Assembly: GCA_964354155.1 (NCBI GenBank)
Contig: CAYGYG010000006.1
Coordinates: 62,001 to 126,000, forward strand
Source: CAYGYG01 sp964354155
GTDB lineage: Bacteria > Hydrothermota > Tepidihabitantia > SM23-42 > CAYGYG01
DNA: 64,000 bases
Direction of reading: 5' to 3'
The translations under genes and the position numbers were made by a program. Of this stretch, positions 53,491 to 61,903 are shown in pieces (position 1 is the stretch's first letter; each line of letters starts with the position of its first letter). The notes under the pieces are model-generated. The model searched no databases. It was not told where the DNA came from and saw nothing but the letters and a program-made list of their open reading frames with translations.

Positions 53491-53714
53491 TGTGCTGTCT
53501 ATAAACAACTTGCATGTAAAAAAGCTTATTTACAGCACACTGAAGGGGTGTGGGGAAGAGGCGTCCCCACGCTTTTGGGGTAACAGTGACCCAAAACGAA
53601 GTATTGGGGAACGCCATAGGGGCGGAGCCCCTATGTACGACTGTATCTCGTAGAGAGAAGTGTCGTGTCCATAGCGTTAAGCTTCGGTAAACGAACTTGT
53701 GGGACATGACACTA
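53489..53714. repeat. Nested inverted repeats, probable decayed insertion elements
   Basis: AGTGTGCTGT (53489-53498) is inverted at 53532-53541. A second pair, AGTGTCGTGTCC near 53660 and GGACATGACACT ending at 53714, has one mismatch. Between them CATAGGGG...CCCCTATG forms a hairpin near 53617-53636. No ORF is supported. The first arm overlaps the last bases of the M28 gene. Confidence 0.6.
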
Positions 53715-53735
53715 GCCGCCGCTCAATCATGCCGA

Positions 53736-53763
53736 TTGACAGGATAAGAGTATAGAATATAAT
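53736..53763 (+). promoter_or_regulatory. Consensus promoter of the 53.8-59.2 kb operon
   Basis: TTGACA at 53736-53741, 16 bases, TATAAT at 53758-53763, just before an AAGGAGG site. Confidence 0.8.
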
Positions 53764-53778
53764 AGCCAAGGAGGTAAC

Positions 53779-54291
53779 GTGAAGAAACTGCTGATCGTTG
53801 GTGCTATTCTGTGTTTCGTCATGCCGATGTATGGGAAGGACCTGACCGGACGTTTTGGCATCGGATCCGAGCTGTTGCTCCAGAACTTATCCGTGTCTCC
53901 GCTGCTGAGTATGTCGTACGCGTGGAATGCCGTGTCGATTCGCACTTACTTGAGTCCCACGATGGGATTGGGCGGCACTTTCGCGCTGGAGAGCGTGGCC
54001 GATAATACGACCTTGGGCCTTGGCGCCAATTTCTTCTATGTGGTGGCCGCCGAGCAGAGCGTGAATCTTTTGGCCAAGATCGGATTCAATATGGGGTTGG
54101 GCGAGGGCGACAACGACATCTTCAGTTTCCCGGTGGTGCTGAATGCCGAATTCTTCATCGACAAGCTCAGCAACCTGGGTATCGATCTGGGTGTTGGTCT
54201 GCTCCACATCGACATCGTTGATGATGATTTGGGATTCCACCTGGGGAAGAGCGCGCTCGCGCCCACGCTTGGATTCCACTACTACTTCTAA
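53779..54291 (+). CDS. Small outer-membrane beta-barrel-like protein
   Basis: A 170-aa product from GTG 53779 with AAGGAGG four bases upstream. The signal peptide is LLIVGAILCFVMPMYG. The mature protein alternates polar and apolar residues in about eight strands (TGRFGIGSELLLQN, VSIRTYLSPTMGLGG, TLGLGANFFYVV, VNLLAKIGFNMGLG, VLNAEFFIDKL, LGIDLGVGLLHID) and ends in HYYF, a C-terminal aromatic as in outer-membrane barrels recognised by BamA. This supports a Gram-negative envelope. No family is recognised and the role is unknown. It is first in the operon; its 3' end overlaps the likely start of lipB. Confidence 0.7.
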   Translation: MKKLLIVGAILCFVMPMYGKDLTGRFGIGSELLLQNLSVSPLLSMSYAWNAVSIRTYLSPTMGLGGTFALESVADNTTLGLGANFFYVVAAEQSVNLLAKIGFNMGLGEGDNDIFSFPVVLNAEFFIDKLSNLGIDLGVGLLHIDIVDDDLGFHLGKSALAPTLGFHYYF

Positions 54292-54988
54292 CGATGGCAA
54301 TGTAATCGACTTGGGCCGGATCCGCTACGAGACGGCCTGGGAATTACAGAGAAAACTGCATACGCAAAGGGTATCGGGCGAAATTCCCGATACCCTTCTG
54401 CTTTTGGAGCACGAGCCGGTGTTCACCCTGGGCAAGAGCGGACAGAAGGCAAACATCCTGGTGCCGGAATCACTTCTTGGGAAGAAGGGGATCGACGTCT
54501 TTCGCGTTGAGCGGGGCGGTGACATCACCTATCATGGTCCGGGTCAATTGGTCGGATACCCGGTTTTCCTGCTCAAGGAAAGACTGGCCGGGGTCAGGCG
54601 GTTTGTTGAGAAGATTGAGCAGGCGGTGATCGGAGTGCTGGGCGACTTCGGGATCAAGGCGGCGATGCGGCCGAAGAACATCGGCGTCTGGGTCGGTGAT
54701 AGGAAGATCGCCTCGGTCGGGATTGCGGTGCGCCAATGGGTGGCTTTTCACGGCTTTGCCCTGAACGTCGATACCGACCTGGAGTATTTCAAGATGATCG
54801 TGCCCTGCGGATTGAAGGGCGTATCCATGACATCGATGCGGCAGGAACTGGGGCGCGACGTACCGATGCCCGAGGTGAAAGCCGGAATCCGGTCGTCATT
54901 TGCGATGGTGTTTGCCATGACCTTCACCGATGGCATTGCCTTCTCGCGTATCGACCGGAGTTCATCCGGGAAACAGAACTTGACATGA
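54269..54988 (+). CDS. lipB: Octanoyltransferase LipB (start uncertain)
   Basis: The LipB landmarks are complete: YETAWELQRKLHTQR, LLLLEHEPVFTLGKSG, RGGDITYHGPGQLVGYPV, KIASVGIAVRQWVAFHGFAL with the active Lys, and IVPCGLKGVSMTSM with the active Cys. It moves octanoyl groups from acyl carrier protein to lipoyl domains, the first step of lipoate synthesis. No ATG or GTG precedes the domain in frame; TTG 54269 (giving 239 aa and overlapping the previous gene) is chosen, TTG 54311 is the alternative, and neither has a Shine-Dalgarno site, so translation may depend on coupling. The C-terminus is normal. lipA is not in the window. Confidence 0.9.
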   Translation: MDSTTTSNDGNVIDLGRIRYETAWELQRKLHTQRVSGEIPDTLLLLEHEPVFTLGKSGQKANILVPESLLGKKGIDVFRVERGGDITYHGPGQLVGYPVFLLKERLAGVRRFVEKIEQAVIGVLGDFGIKAAMRPKNIGVWVGDRKIASVGIAVRQWVAFHGFALNVDTDLEYFKMIVPCGLKGVSMTSMRQELGRDVPMPEVKAGIRSSFAMVFAMTFTDGIAFSRIDRSSSGKQNLT

Positions 54989-55076
54989 GGCCGTTTGTCA
55001 GTAGACTGAAGCGTAAACCTATGGCGTTGTCACCTCGCGCATCGACCGTAGTTCATCCGGGGAGGACCGGAGTGCC

Positions 55077-56282
55077 GTGAACCAAATATTGATTGGAAGT
55101 ATCGGCCTGGGCGCCATCTTTCTAATGCTCTGGCTCATCGAATTGACATCCCGCATCAAGGCCGGCCGCCAGCTGAAGGAGCGGGACGGCTTTTACCGCG
55201 AGGAGATCAGGCGGCTCTCGCATGAGAACAAGAGCCTCGTGACCCGGATCAAGCAGTCGACCCTGACCCAGACCCTGCTCCTCGATTCACTGATTCGCAT
55301 CAACTCCAAGATGAAACTGCCCGAAATCCAGGAGGACGTCGTCAGCGCCGCCCGCGAGCTGCTGAACGCAAAGCAGGTGGCGCTCTTTTTGGCCGAACGC
55401 GGTACGGACATGCTGGTCGCAGTATCGGCCCGGGGGCTCTCCGCGGAACAGGGACGCGCCCTCAAGTACCGGGTCGGTGAAGGCAAGGTCGGATGTGTTG
55501 CCCAGCGAAGGGTGCCGATGATGGACCGGGAATTCGAACTGGAGCTGATGGCGAGCCGGTCTCAGATCGATAAGGCCGCGTATGTCTTTTTTGATCCGGT
55601 GGTCTGCGCCCCGATAACGTTTCAGAACCGCCTGCTCGGCGTGCTGGCCGCGGCCGACGTGCCGGGGCTGTCCGATGAAGACAAGCAATTGCTGATGACA
55701 ATCGCCCAGGCTTCGGCGATCGCCCTGAGCAACGCGATGAGCTTCGAGCAATTGCAGGATGTGGCATCAGTAGATGGTCTGACCAAGCTCTATAACATTC
55801 AGAATTTCCGGGAGCGGCTGCGCGAAGAAGTGAAGCGCGCCCAGCGCTTCCAGCATCCTTTTTCGATCATCATCTTCGACATCGACCATTTCAAGAACTA
55901 CAACGACACTCATGGACATCCGATGGGCGACCGGCTGCTCGTTCAGTTCGCCACGGTCGTCAAGAAGACATTGCGCGAGACCGACCTCCTCGCCCGGTAC
56001 GGCGGTGACGAGTTTATCATCCTGTGTCCGGAGACCGAAAAGAAGCAGGGGGGGCTGGCGGCCGAGCGAATCCGCAAACTCGTCAACGATTTCCCCTTTC
56101 CGCACCGGGAGACGCAACCCTTGGGGCTCGTGTCGATCAGCGCCGGGGTGGCGACCTGCCCGGAGGACGGGCTCCAACCCGACGAGTTGATCAAAGCCGC
56201 GGACGAATCGTTGTATGAGGCCAAGCGAGGCGGCCGGAATCGCATCGTCGTCTGCAAACCGATCCGGCTGAGAGAGATTTGA
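55077..56282 (+). CDS. GAF-GGDEF diguanylate cyclase, membrane-anchored
   Basis: A 401-aa product from GTG 55077. An N-terminal membrane helix (ILIGSIGLGAIFLMLWLIEL) leads into a coiled coil (about residues 35-65), a GAF domain (about 75-215; VALFLAERG, KVGCVAQRR, APITFQNRLLGVLAAA) and a GGDEF domain. The active site is RYGGDEFIIL, preceded by RETD, which fits the RxxD inhibitory site five residues before GGDEF, so product feedback is likely. SVDGLTKLYN and FDIDHFKNYND bind metal and GTP. The enzyme would make cyclic di-GMP in response to a ligand or oxidation state sensed by GAF. Its stop overlaps the start of trmFO by four bases. Confidence 0.92.
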   Translation: MNQILIGSIGLGAIFLMLWLIELTSRIKAGRQLKERDGFYREEIRRLSHENKSLVTRIKQSTLTQTLLLDSLIRINSKMKLPEIQEDVVSAARELLNAKQVALFLAERGTDMLVAVSARGLSAEQGRALKYRVGEGKVGCVAQRRVPMMDREFELELMASRSQIDKAAYVFFDPVVCAPITFQNRLLGVLAAADVPGLSDEDKQLLMTIAQASAIALSNAMSFEQLQDVASVDGLTKLYNIQNFRERLREEVKRAQRFQHPFSIIIFDIDHFKNYNDTHGHPMGDRLLVQFATVVKKTLRETDLLARYGGDEFIILCPETEKKQGGLAAERIRKLVNDFPFPHRETQPLGLVSISAGVATCPEDGLQPDELIKAADESLYEAKRGGRNRIVVCKPIRLREI

Positions 56283-57541
56283 GCCGGGCGGTCGTTGTCG
56301 GCGGAGGGTTGGCCGGCTGTGAGGCGGCACTCCAGCTTGGCCGCCGCGGCGTGAAGGTGCGGCTCTATGAGATGCGGCCCGGGAAGATGACCCCGGCTCA
56401 CAAGACCGGCCTTCTGGCCGAACTCGTCTGCAGCAATTCACTCAAATCGCAGGAATTGACTAACGCCCACGGCTTGCTCAAGGAGGAACTCCGCCGCCTG
56501 CACTCGTGCGTGCTGGGTGCGGCATACGATTCGCAGGTACCGGCGGGCAAGTCACTGGCGGTTGACCGCCGGATCATGGCCGAGAAGGTCACCGATATGG
56601 TGCGAAACGAACCGAATATCGAATTGGTCACCGAAGAGGCGGACGGCATCCCGGACGAGCCGGCGATTGTGGCCACCGGCCCTTTGACTTCGGATCGGAT
56701 GTCGGATGCTCTCAAAACATTTTTCGGCCGAGAGTCACTCTTCTTCTACGACGCGATCGCGCCGATCGTGAGTCATGCCTCGATCGATTTCGGAAAGGTC
56801 TTTCGTGGAGCGCGTTACGGCGTTGACGGTAGCTACGTGAACTGCCCGATGAACGAAGAGGAATACCGCGGTTTCTGCGAAGCGTTGACCGGCGCCGAGA
56901 CCTATCCGCTGAAGAACTTCGAAGCGCCCGTGTTTTTTGAAGGCTGCATGCCGATTGAGGAAGTTGCCCGGCGGGGGCGGGATACGCTTCGGTTTGGCGC
57001 ACTCAAGCCCGTCGGCTTTGACCGGGAATGTTTTGGCGTGGTGCAGCTTCGGCCCGAGAACCGTGAAACGACGATGTATTCTTTGGTCGGCGGCCAGACC
57101 AAGATGGTGATTCGTGAACAGGAGAGAGTTTTCCGGATGATTCCGGGCCTGGAGAAGGCCGATTTCCTCAGATACGGTTCGGCCCACCGCAACACGTACG
57201 TTTTGGCCCCGGAGAGCTTGCGGCCGACGATGCAGACGATACGCCGACCGGACCTGTTCCTGGCCGGGCAGCTGACCGGGGTTGAAGGCTATGTCGAATC
57301 GATCGGCAGCGGACTTGTGGCCGGCCTGAACCTGTCCCGGATTTTGGCCGGACAGGACGCGACGGTACCACCGCCCGAGACGATGCTGGGCGGACTAGCG
57401 AAATATTTGACGACACCCAACCGCTCCTTCGCCCCGATGAACGCCAACTTCGGTCTTCTGGCGTACCGCCGCGACCGGAGTCAAATGGTCAAGAACTCTC
57501 TGGAGATGCTCGAAAAATGGATGCCCGAATCGCGGATTTAG
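56279..57541 (+). CDS. trmFO: Folate/FAD-dependent tRNA U54 methyltransferase TrmFO
   Basis: A 420-aa product of normal length, starting at TTG 56279 within the TTGA overlap with the GGDEF gene. The FAD motif VVGGGLAGCEAALQLGRRG opens the protein; ELVCSNSLKSQ, DAIAPIVSHASID, FEGCMPIEEVARRG and FLAGQLTGVEGYVESIGSGL follow in the standard GidA-like TrmFO order, and the protein is shorter than MnmG. It forms 5-methyluridine at position 54 of tRNA using methylene-tetrahydrofolate. It overlaps the Xer recombinase gene by 25 bases, as in the trmFO-xerC order known from Firmicutes and other lineages. Confidence 0.95.
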   Translation: MSRAVVVGGGLAGCEAALQLGRRGVKVRLYEMRPGKMTPAHKTGLLAELVCSNSLKSQELTNAHGLLKEELRRLHSCVLGAAYDSQVPAGKSLAVDRRIMAEKVTDMVRNEPNIELVTEEADGIPDEPAIVATGPLTSDRMSDALKTFFGRESLFFYDAIAPIVSHASIDFGKVFRGARYGVDGSYVNCPMNEEEYRGFCEALTGAETYPLKNFEAPVFFEGCMPIEEVARRGRDTLRFGALKPVGFDRECFGVVQLRPENRETTMYSLVGGQTKMVIREQERVFRMIPGLEKADFLRYGSAHRNTYVLAPESLRPTMQTIRRPDLFLAGQLTGVEGYVESIGSGLVAGLNLSRILAGQDATVPPPETMLGGLAKYLTTPNRSFAPMNANFGLLAYRRDRSQMVKNSLEMLEKWMPESRI

Positions 57542-58383
57542 GCGCCGCCGTTGCCGATTTCCTGACTTACATCGGGCAGGAGAAGAACTATTCGATCCTG
57601 ACGGTGCGCGCCTACCGTGCCGACCTGGCCCAGTTTGCAAATTATGCCGCGGATCGGAACTGGGGCACGGTCGGGCGTAACGAGGTGAGCCAATTCGTCG
57701 TGTCCCTTATGAAATACGGGCTGGATTCGAGATCGGTTGCCCGCAAGCTGTCCGCGCTCAAGTCATTTTTCAAGTTTCTTGTGGCGACGGGTCGAATGGA
57801 GCGAAACCCGGCCCGCGGTATCAAGACCCCCAAGATCAAGAAGCGATTGCCCAAGTTCCTGACCGTCGCCCAGGCTCAGGCGGCAATGGAGATGCCGGCG
57901 AAGAGCCGGGACAAGGCGATGCTGGAGCTTTTGTACTCGTGCGGCCTGCGCGCCGCCGAGCTGGCCGGCCTTGACGTCGGTGATATCGACTTTGCCGGCG
58001 GTACGGTGCGGGTTATGGGCAAGGGGAAGAAAGAACGGGTGGTACCATTCGGTATCAAGGCGCGCGGGGCCCTGCTTCGGTACGCGAAGGAAAGGCCGGA
58101 ACAGGCCAATGCCTTTTTTCTAAATGTGCGGGGCGGCCGTTTGACCACGCGCTCGCTGCAGCGCATCGTGCGAAGCCACCTCATGAAACTGGCCGAGGTT
58201 ACCGGCACCAACCCGCATGTCTTGCGGCACTCATTTGCGACCCACCTGTTGGAGCGCGGCGCCGACCTTCGTGCTGTCCAGGAACTGCTGGGTCATGCCT
58301 CGCTCTCAACCGTTCAGATCTACACGCATCTCTCGATCGAAAGGCTGAAGAGGCTGTACCGGCAAGCACACCCCAGGGCATGA
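57517..58383 (+). CDS. xerC: Tyrosine recombinase of the XerC/XerD type
   Basis: A 288-aa product from ATG 57517. The N-terminal SAM-like core-binding domain (about 8-95) is followed by the catalytic domain with all six expected residues: Arg145 (CGLRAAEL), Lys169 (GKGKKER), His234 and Arg237 (HVLRHSF), His260 (LLGHASL) and Tyr269 (IYTH). The length and motifs fit chromosome-dimer resolution recombinases rather than phage integrases. No dif-like site was found by eye in this window. XerC is named from its trmFO neighbourhood; XerD cannot be excluded. panC follows one base after the stop. Confidence 0.88.
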   Translation: MDARIADLGAAVADFLTYIGQEKNYSILTVRAYRADLAQFANYAADRNWGTVGRNEVSQFVVSLMKYGLDSRSVARKLSALKSFFKFLVATGRMERNPARGIKTPKIKKRLPKFLTVAQAQAAMEMPAKSRDKAMLELLYSCGLRAAELAGLDVGDIDFAGGTVRVMGKGKKERVVPFGIKARGALLRYAKERPEQANAFFLNVRGGRLTTRSLQRIVRSHLMKLAEVTGTNPHVLRHSFATHLLERGADLRAVQELLGHASLSTVQIYTHLSIERLKRLYRQAHPRA

Positions 58384-58384
58384 G

Positions 58385-59221
58385 ATGAAGATAATCAGGA
58401 CGGTAAGCAAGATGCAAGCCTGGTCGGACCGGGCCCGGAAGCAGGGGAAGGTCATCGGTTTTGTTCCAACGATGGGGTATCTGCACGAAGGCCATTTGAG
58501 CTTGGTCCGGCGGGCGCAGAAGCACAGCGATTATGTCGTTGTCTCGATATTCGTCAATCCACTTCAATTTGGACCTAAAGAAGATCTTTCCCGCTACCCG
58601 CGCGATTTTGAGCGGGATGAAAGACTGCTCAAAAAAGTCGGCACCGATGTGATTTTCTTGCCGAGCGCAAGAGAGATGTATCCAACCCAGCCCTTGACGC
58701 TTGTTGAATTATCGGCATTGAGTAAACCTCTTTGTGGCCGTTCAAGGCCCCGGCATTTCCGCGGCGTGGGCACGGTCGTGGCCAAGCTTTTTAATACGGT
58801 GAAACCGCACCTTGCCGTTTTCGGCCGGAAGGATTTCCAGCAGGCAATGGTGATCAAGCGGATGGTTGTCGATCTCGATTTTGACATAAAGATAATCGTG
58901 GCGCCCACGGTCCGAGAGCAAGACGGCCTGGCGATGAGTTCACGGAATGCTCGCTTGACGTCGGTCGAACGGCGCAAGGCCGCGGTGCTCTACGCCGCGC
59001 TGCGCTCGGCGCAACGCCGGGTGCGAAGCGGAGTACGGAATCCGCGGGTTATCATCGGTCGCCTGCGAAAAATGATCAAGGGTCAAGGGGGGAGGATCGA
59101 CTATATCAGCATCGTTGACCCCGGGACCCTGCATGAAGTCAAATCGGCCCGGCGCGGCGATGTCGTTGCCCTGGCCGTGTTTTTCGGCCGAACCCGCCTG
59201 ATCGACAACATCAAGATCTAA
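58385..59221 (+). CDS. panC: Pantothenate synthetase
   Basis: A 278-aa product of normal length from ATG 58385. The family motifs are GFVPTMGYLHEGHLSLV (the HIGH-like ATP site), SIFVNPLQFGPKEDLSRYPR, HFRGVGTVVAKLFN, FGRKDFQQ and GLAMSSRNARL (KMSKS-like). It joins beta-alanine and pantoate with ATP to give pantothenate, the precursor of coenzyme A, in the cytoplasm. It is last in the co-directional operon that starts near 53779. panB and panD are not present. The predicted protein lacks nothing obvious. The short gap to the convergent cca-like gene has no clear terminator. Confidence 0.95.
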   Translation: MKIIRTVSKMQAWSDRARKQGKVIGFVPTMGYLHEGHLSLVRRAQKHSDYVVVSIFVNPLQFGPKEDLSRYPRDFERDERLLKKVGTDVIFLPSAREMYPTQPLTLVELSALSKPLCGRSRPRHFRGVGTVVAKLFNTVKPHLAVFGRKDFQQAMVIKRMVVDLDFDIKIIVAPTVREQDGLAMSSRNARLTSVERRKAAVLYAALRSAQRRVRSGVRNPRVIIGRLRKMIKGQGGRIDYISIVDPGTLHEVKSARRGDVVALAVFFGRTRLIDNIKI

Positions 59222-59289
59222 GAGTAACGAACGATATCAGCGCTCCCAACACTCCAAACGTTCTTCCTTCCCCCGTCCTCGTGGCGACG

Positions 59290-60642
59290 CTACTTCGGCT
59301 GGTGCTCTTTGGCGATCTTGCGGGCGAGCTTAAGAGCCTCTTCTTTGGTGGTGATTTTTGCTTCCAGCTGCTGGTCCAGCACCTCGTTAAGGATGATTTT
59401 GAAGATCGGCCCCGGTACCAGCTTCAGTTCTTTGATCAGGTCGTGACCGTTGATCAAGCGCTTGACTTTCGGTTTTGACTCGTCGGCCCTTTTCAAGTCG
59501 AGCATGCGAAAGAAGGTCCTTTCCAGGTGCCGGGTGCGGCCGGCCGTGGCATAGCCGTCGGCCCAGGCTATGAGCATGGCGCCGAAGTAATCAGGACCTA
59601 AGTCACGGAAGAACCGGCGGATCGCCCGGTCGGAAAGACCCTTGTTGGTGGCCAGCAAGTGCAGCCGCATGTGCTCTTTGACCAGGGATACCAGCACGTC
59701 GACATCATCGCCGGAGAGCTTCAACCGCTTGTGGCCGATCGATTCGACCAACTTGGCGCCCTTCGTGTCATGCCCGTAGAAGTGGAGTTCGCCCTTGGCG
59801 CTGATCATCTGGGTGTGGGGTTTGGCGATGTCGTGGACGAGCCCGGCCAGTTTGGTCAGGGGCCGACGCCGGGGCTGATTGACATACTCATCGAACTCCG
59901 GACCGTAGTCCTTGAAGACGCGGTTCTTGGCCAGTAGCTTCTCGACTGCTTCGTAAGTGGCAAGCGAGTGCCTCCAGAGCGGCCGGTCTTTGATGATCGG
60001 GGCTGCCTCGGGCATGATCTGTTTGAAGACGCCGAGCTTGTCCATCTCGATGATATGCTCGAAGGAACCATCACCGGCGAGGATGCGCATCAGTTCGTAG
60101 CTGATGCGTTCGGCGGCGACATGCGCCAGCTTGACCTTCACGGCTTGCCGGAAGAAGTCCGGCTCGAGTTTGAAACCGAGTTCGACCGCGAAGCGAAATC
60201 CGCGGAGCAGGCGCAGCGGGTCGAGTTTGAGCGAATCCTTTGACGCCGGCACCAGCCTCCGGTTGTCGAGATGCTTGAGACCGGAGAAAAGATCGATGAT
60301 TGCGTTCGGGGCGTCGAGGTCGATGGCCAGGGCATTGACGGTGAAGTCACGCCGTCCGAGGTTGGCTTCGAGTGCTTCGTTGCCCAGGCCGTTGAAGTCG
60401 AAGTTGTATTCGCCTTTGACAACGCGGCCATCGTCGTCTTCGGTGGAAAGCAGGACAAAAGTCCCCTTCACAAGCCGGGCGAAACGCCGGCCGAAGCTAA
60501 TCCCTTTGCCTTCGACGACGAAATCGAAATCCTTCGGCTCGAGCCCCATCAGGATATCACGGACCGCACCGCCGACAAGATAAGCCTTACCCTTGCCCTT
60601 GAATTTGAGCACCCGGCCGATGGCTTCAGGAATCCTGACCAT
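59290..60642 (-). CDS. tRNA CCA-adding / poly(A) polymerase family nucleotidyltransferase with HD domain
   Basis: A 450-aa product. The class II head domain shows YLVGGAVRDILMGLEPKDFD, VVEGKG and RRDFTVNALAIDL; a middle domain carries DPLRLLRGFRFAVELGF; and the C-terminal half contains the HD motif AGLVHDIAKPH with a second His in FYGHDTKGAKL. It should add or repair the 3' CCA of tRNAs, which the three tRNA genes here do not encode; poly(A) polymerase or a split A-/CC-adding role is possible. ATG 60642 lies five bases after the -10 box, at the predicted transcript start, so the message appears leaderless. Confidence 0.88.
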   Translation of the reverse strand: MVRIPEAIGRVLKFKGKGKAYLVGGAVRDILMGLEPKDFDFVVEGKGISFGRRFARLVKGTFVLLSTEDDDGRVVKGEYNFDFNGLGNEALEANLGRRDFTVNALAIDLDAPNAIIDLFSGLKHLDNRRLVPASKDSLKLDPLRLLRGFRFAVELGFKLEPDFFRQAVKVKLAHVAAERISYELMRILAGDGSFEHIIEMDKLGVFKQIMPEAAPIIKDRPLWRHSLATYEAVEKLLAKNRVFKDYGPEFDEYVNQPRRRPLTKLAGLVHDIAKPHTQMISAKGELHFYGHDTKGAKLVESIGHKRLKLSGDDVDVLVSLVKEHMRLHLLATNKGLSDRAIRRFFRDLGPDYFGAMLIAWADGYATAGRTRHLERTFFRMLDLKRADESKPKVKRLINGHDLIKELKLVPGPIFKIILNEVLDQQLEAKITTKEEALKLARKIAKEHQPK

Positions 60643-60647
60643 CCGAC

Positions 60648-60675
60648 ATTATAGCCAGATACGCAATTGTGTCAA
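60648..60675 (-). promoter_or_regulatory. Consensus promoter of the cca-like gene
   Basis: On the minus strand TTGACA (60675-60670), 16 bases, TATAAT (60653-60648). Confidence 0.85.
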
Positions 60676-60721
60676 CCAAGGCCGCCCCGACCGGAGCCAA
60701 ATGCGGCGGGCAACTAAATCG

Positions 60722-60749
60722 TTGACTTTTTGGAAGTTCTGGATATGAT
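60722..60749 (+). promoter_or_regulatory. Promoter of the mreBCD-mrdA operon
   Basis: TTGACT at 60722-60727, 16 bases, TATGAT at 60744-60749; leader of about 95 bases to the mreB start. Confidence 0.7.
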
Positions 60750-60852
60750 TTTCGACAGCAGAAGCTGTTTTCATCGATACCATTCGATTTGGCTCCTTGT
60801 TCACTTCTAGGGGCTTCGGAGTTTAGGCATTTGCTCTTCAAGGAGGTCTTGT

Positions 60853-61902
60853 GTGAAGATTCCGGGATGGCTGAAGAATATCAGCGAGTTTTTCTCCAAT
60901 GACATCGCGATCGACCTGGGAACTTGCTCCACCCTGATCTACATCAAGGGTCGGGGCGTGGTGTTGAGGGAACCTTCGGTCGTTGCGATCGACACCGCAA
61001 CCAGGAAGCTGCTGGCGGTTGGGAATGAGGCCAAGCGTATGCTGGGCCGAACGCCGGACGAGATCAAGGCAATTCGGCCGATGAAAGACGGCGTGATTGC
61101 TGATTTTGAGATGGTGGAATTGATGCTCCGCTCCTTCATCACCAAGGCGCGCCGCAAGCGGTTCTTCACCCGCCCCAGCGTTATTATCTGCGTGCCTTCC
61201 GGAATCACCGAGGTCGAAAAGCGGGCGGTTCGCGATTCCGCCATGGCCGCCGGCGTCCGTGAGGTTTTCCTCGTTACCGAACCGATGGCGGCGGCGATCG
61301 GCGTCGGCCTGCCGGTCCATTCGCCCCAGGGCAGCATGATCATCGACATCGGCGGCGGCACGACCGAGATCGCGGTCATCGCCCTTGCCGGCATTGTCAG
61401 CCAGTGTTCGATCCGCATTGCCGGCGATGAGATGGATGAAGCGATCATCCAATACGTGAAGAAGAATTACAATGTGATAATCGGCGAGCAGACGGCCGAG
61501 GAATTGAAGATCAAGATCGGCTCGGCTTTTCCGACCGACGAGGAAAATGAGATGGAGGTCAGGGGCCGGGATCTGGTCTCGGGCATCCCCAAGACGATCA
61601 AGATATCGACCCGTCAGGTGCGCGAGGCGATCCAGGAGCCGATTGCGATGATCATCGAGGCGGTGCGGCTGACTCTGGAACGTACGCCGCCCGAGCTGGC
61701 CGCGGATATCATCTCGGCCGGGATCTTCATGGCGGGGGGGAGTTCACAGCTGCGTGCCCTTGATCTATTGATCCGCGAGGAAACCAACCTGCCGGTGCGG
61801 GTCGCCGAGAACGCGCAGGACTGCGTCGTCCTCGGGGCCGGGAAAATCCTGGAGAACATCCCGGCCTACACGAAAGTGATAATGAGAACCAAGAGGGATT
61901 AG
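60853..61902 (+). CDS. mreB: Rod-shape protein MreB (bacterial actin)
   Basis: A 349-aa product of normal length from GTG 60853, six bases after AGGAGG. The actin-fold nucleotide site is clear: IAIDLGTCSTLIYIKGRGVV at the start, IIDIGGGTTEIAVIA in the middle and GGSSQLRALD near the end. MreB polymerises under the inner membrane and steers the elongation machinery, so the organism is probably rod-shaped. The phosphate-1 loop reads GTCST where GTAN is more common, a small deviation. mreC begins two bases after the stop, mreD and mrdA follow, and transcription probably starts at the promoter near 60722. Confidence 0.97.
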   Translation: MKIPGWLKNISEFFSNDIAIDLGTCSTLIYIKGRGVVLREPSVVAIDTATRKLLAVGNEAKRMLGRTPDEIKAIRPMKDGVIADFEMVELMLRSFITKARRKRFFTRPSVIICVPSGITEVEKRAVRDSAMAAGVREVFLVTEPMAAAIGVGLPVHSPQGSMIIDIGGGTTEIAVIALAGIVSQCSIRIAGDEMDEAIIQYVKKNYNVIIGEQTAEELKIKIGSAFPTDEENEMEVRGRDLVSGIPKTIKISTRQVREAIQEPIAMIIEAVRLTLERTPPELAADIISAGIFMAGGSSQLRALDLLIREETNLPVRVAENAQDCVVLGAGKILENIPAYTKVIMRTKRD

Positions 61903-61903
61903 T

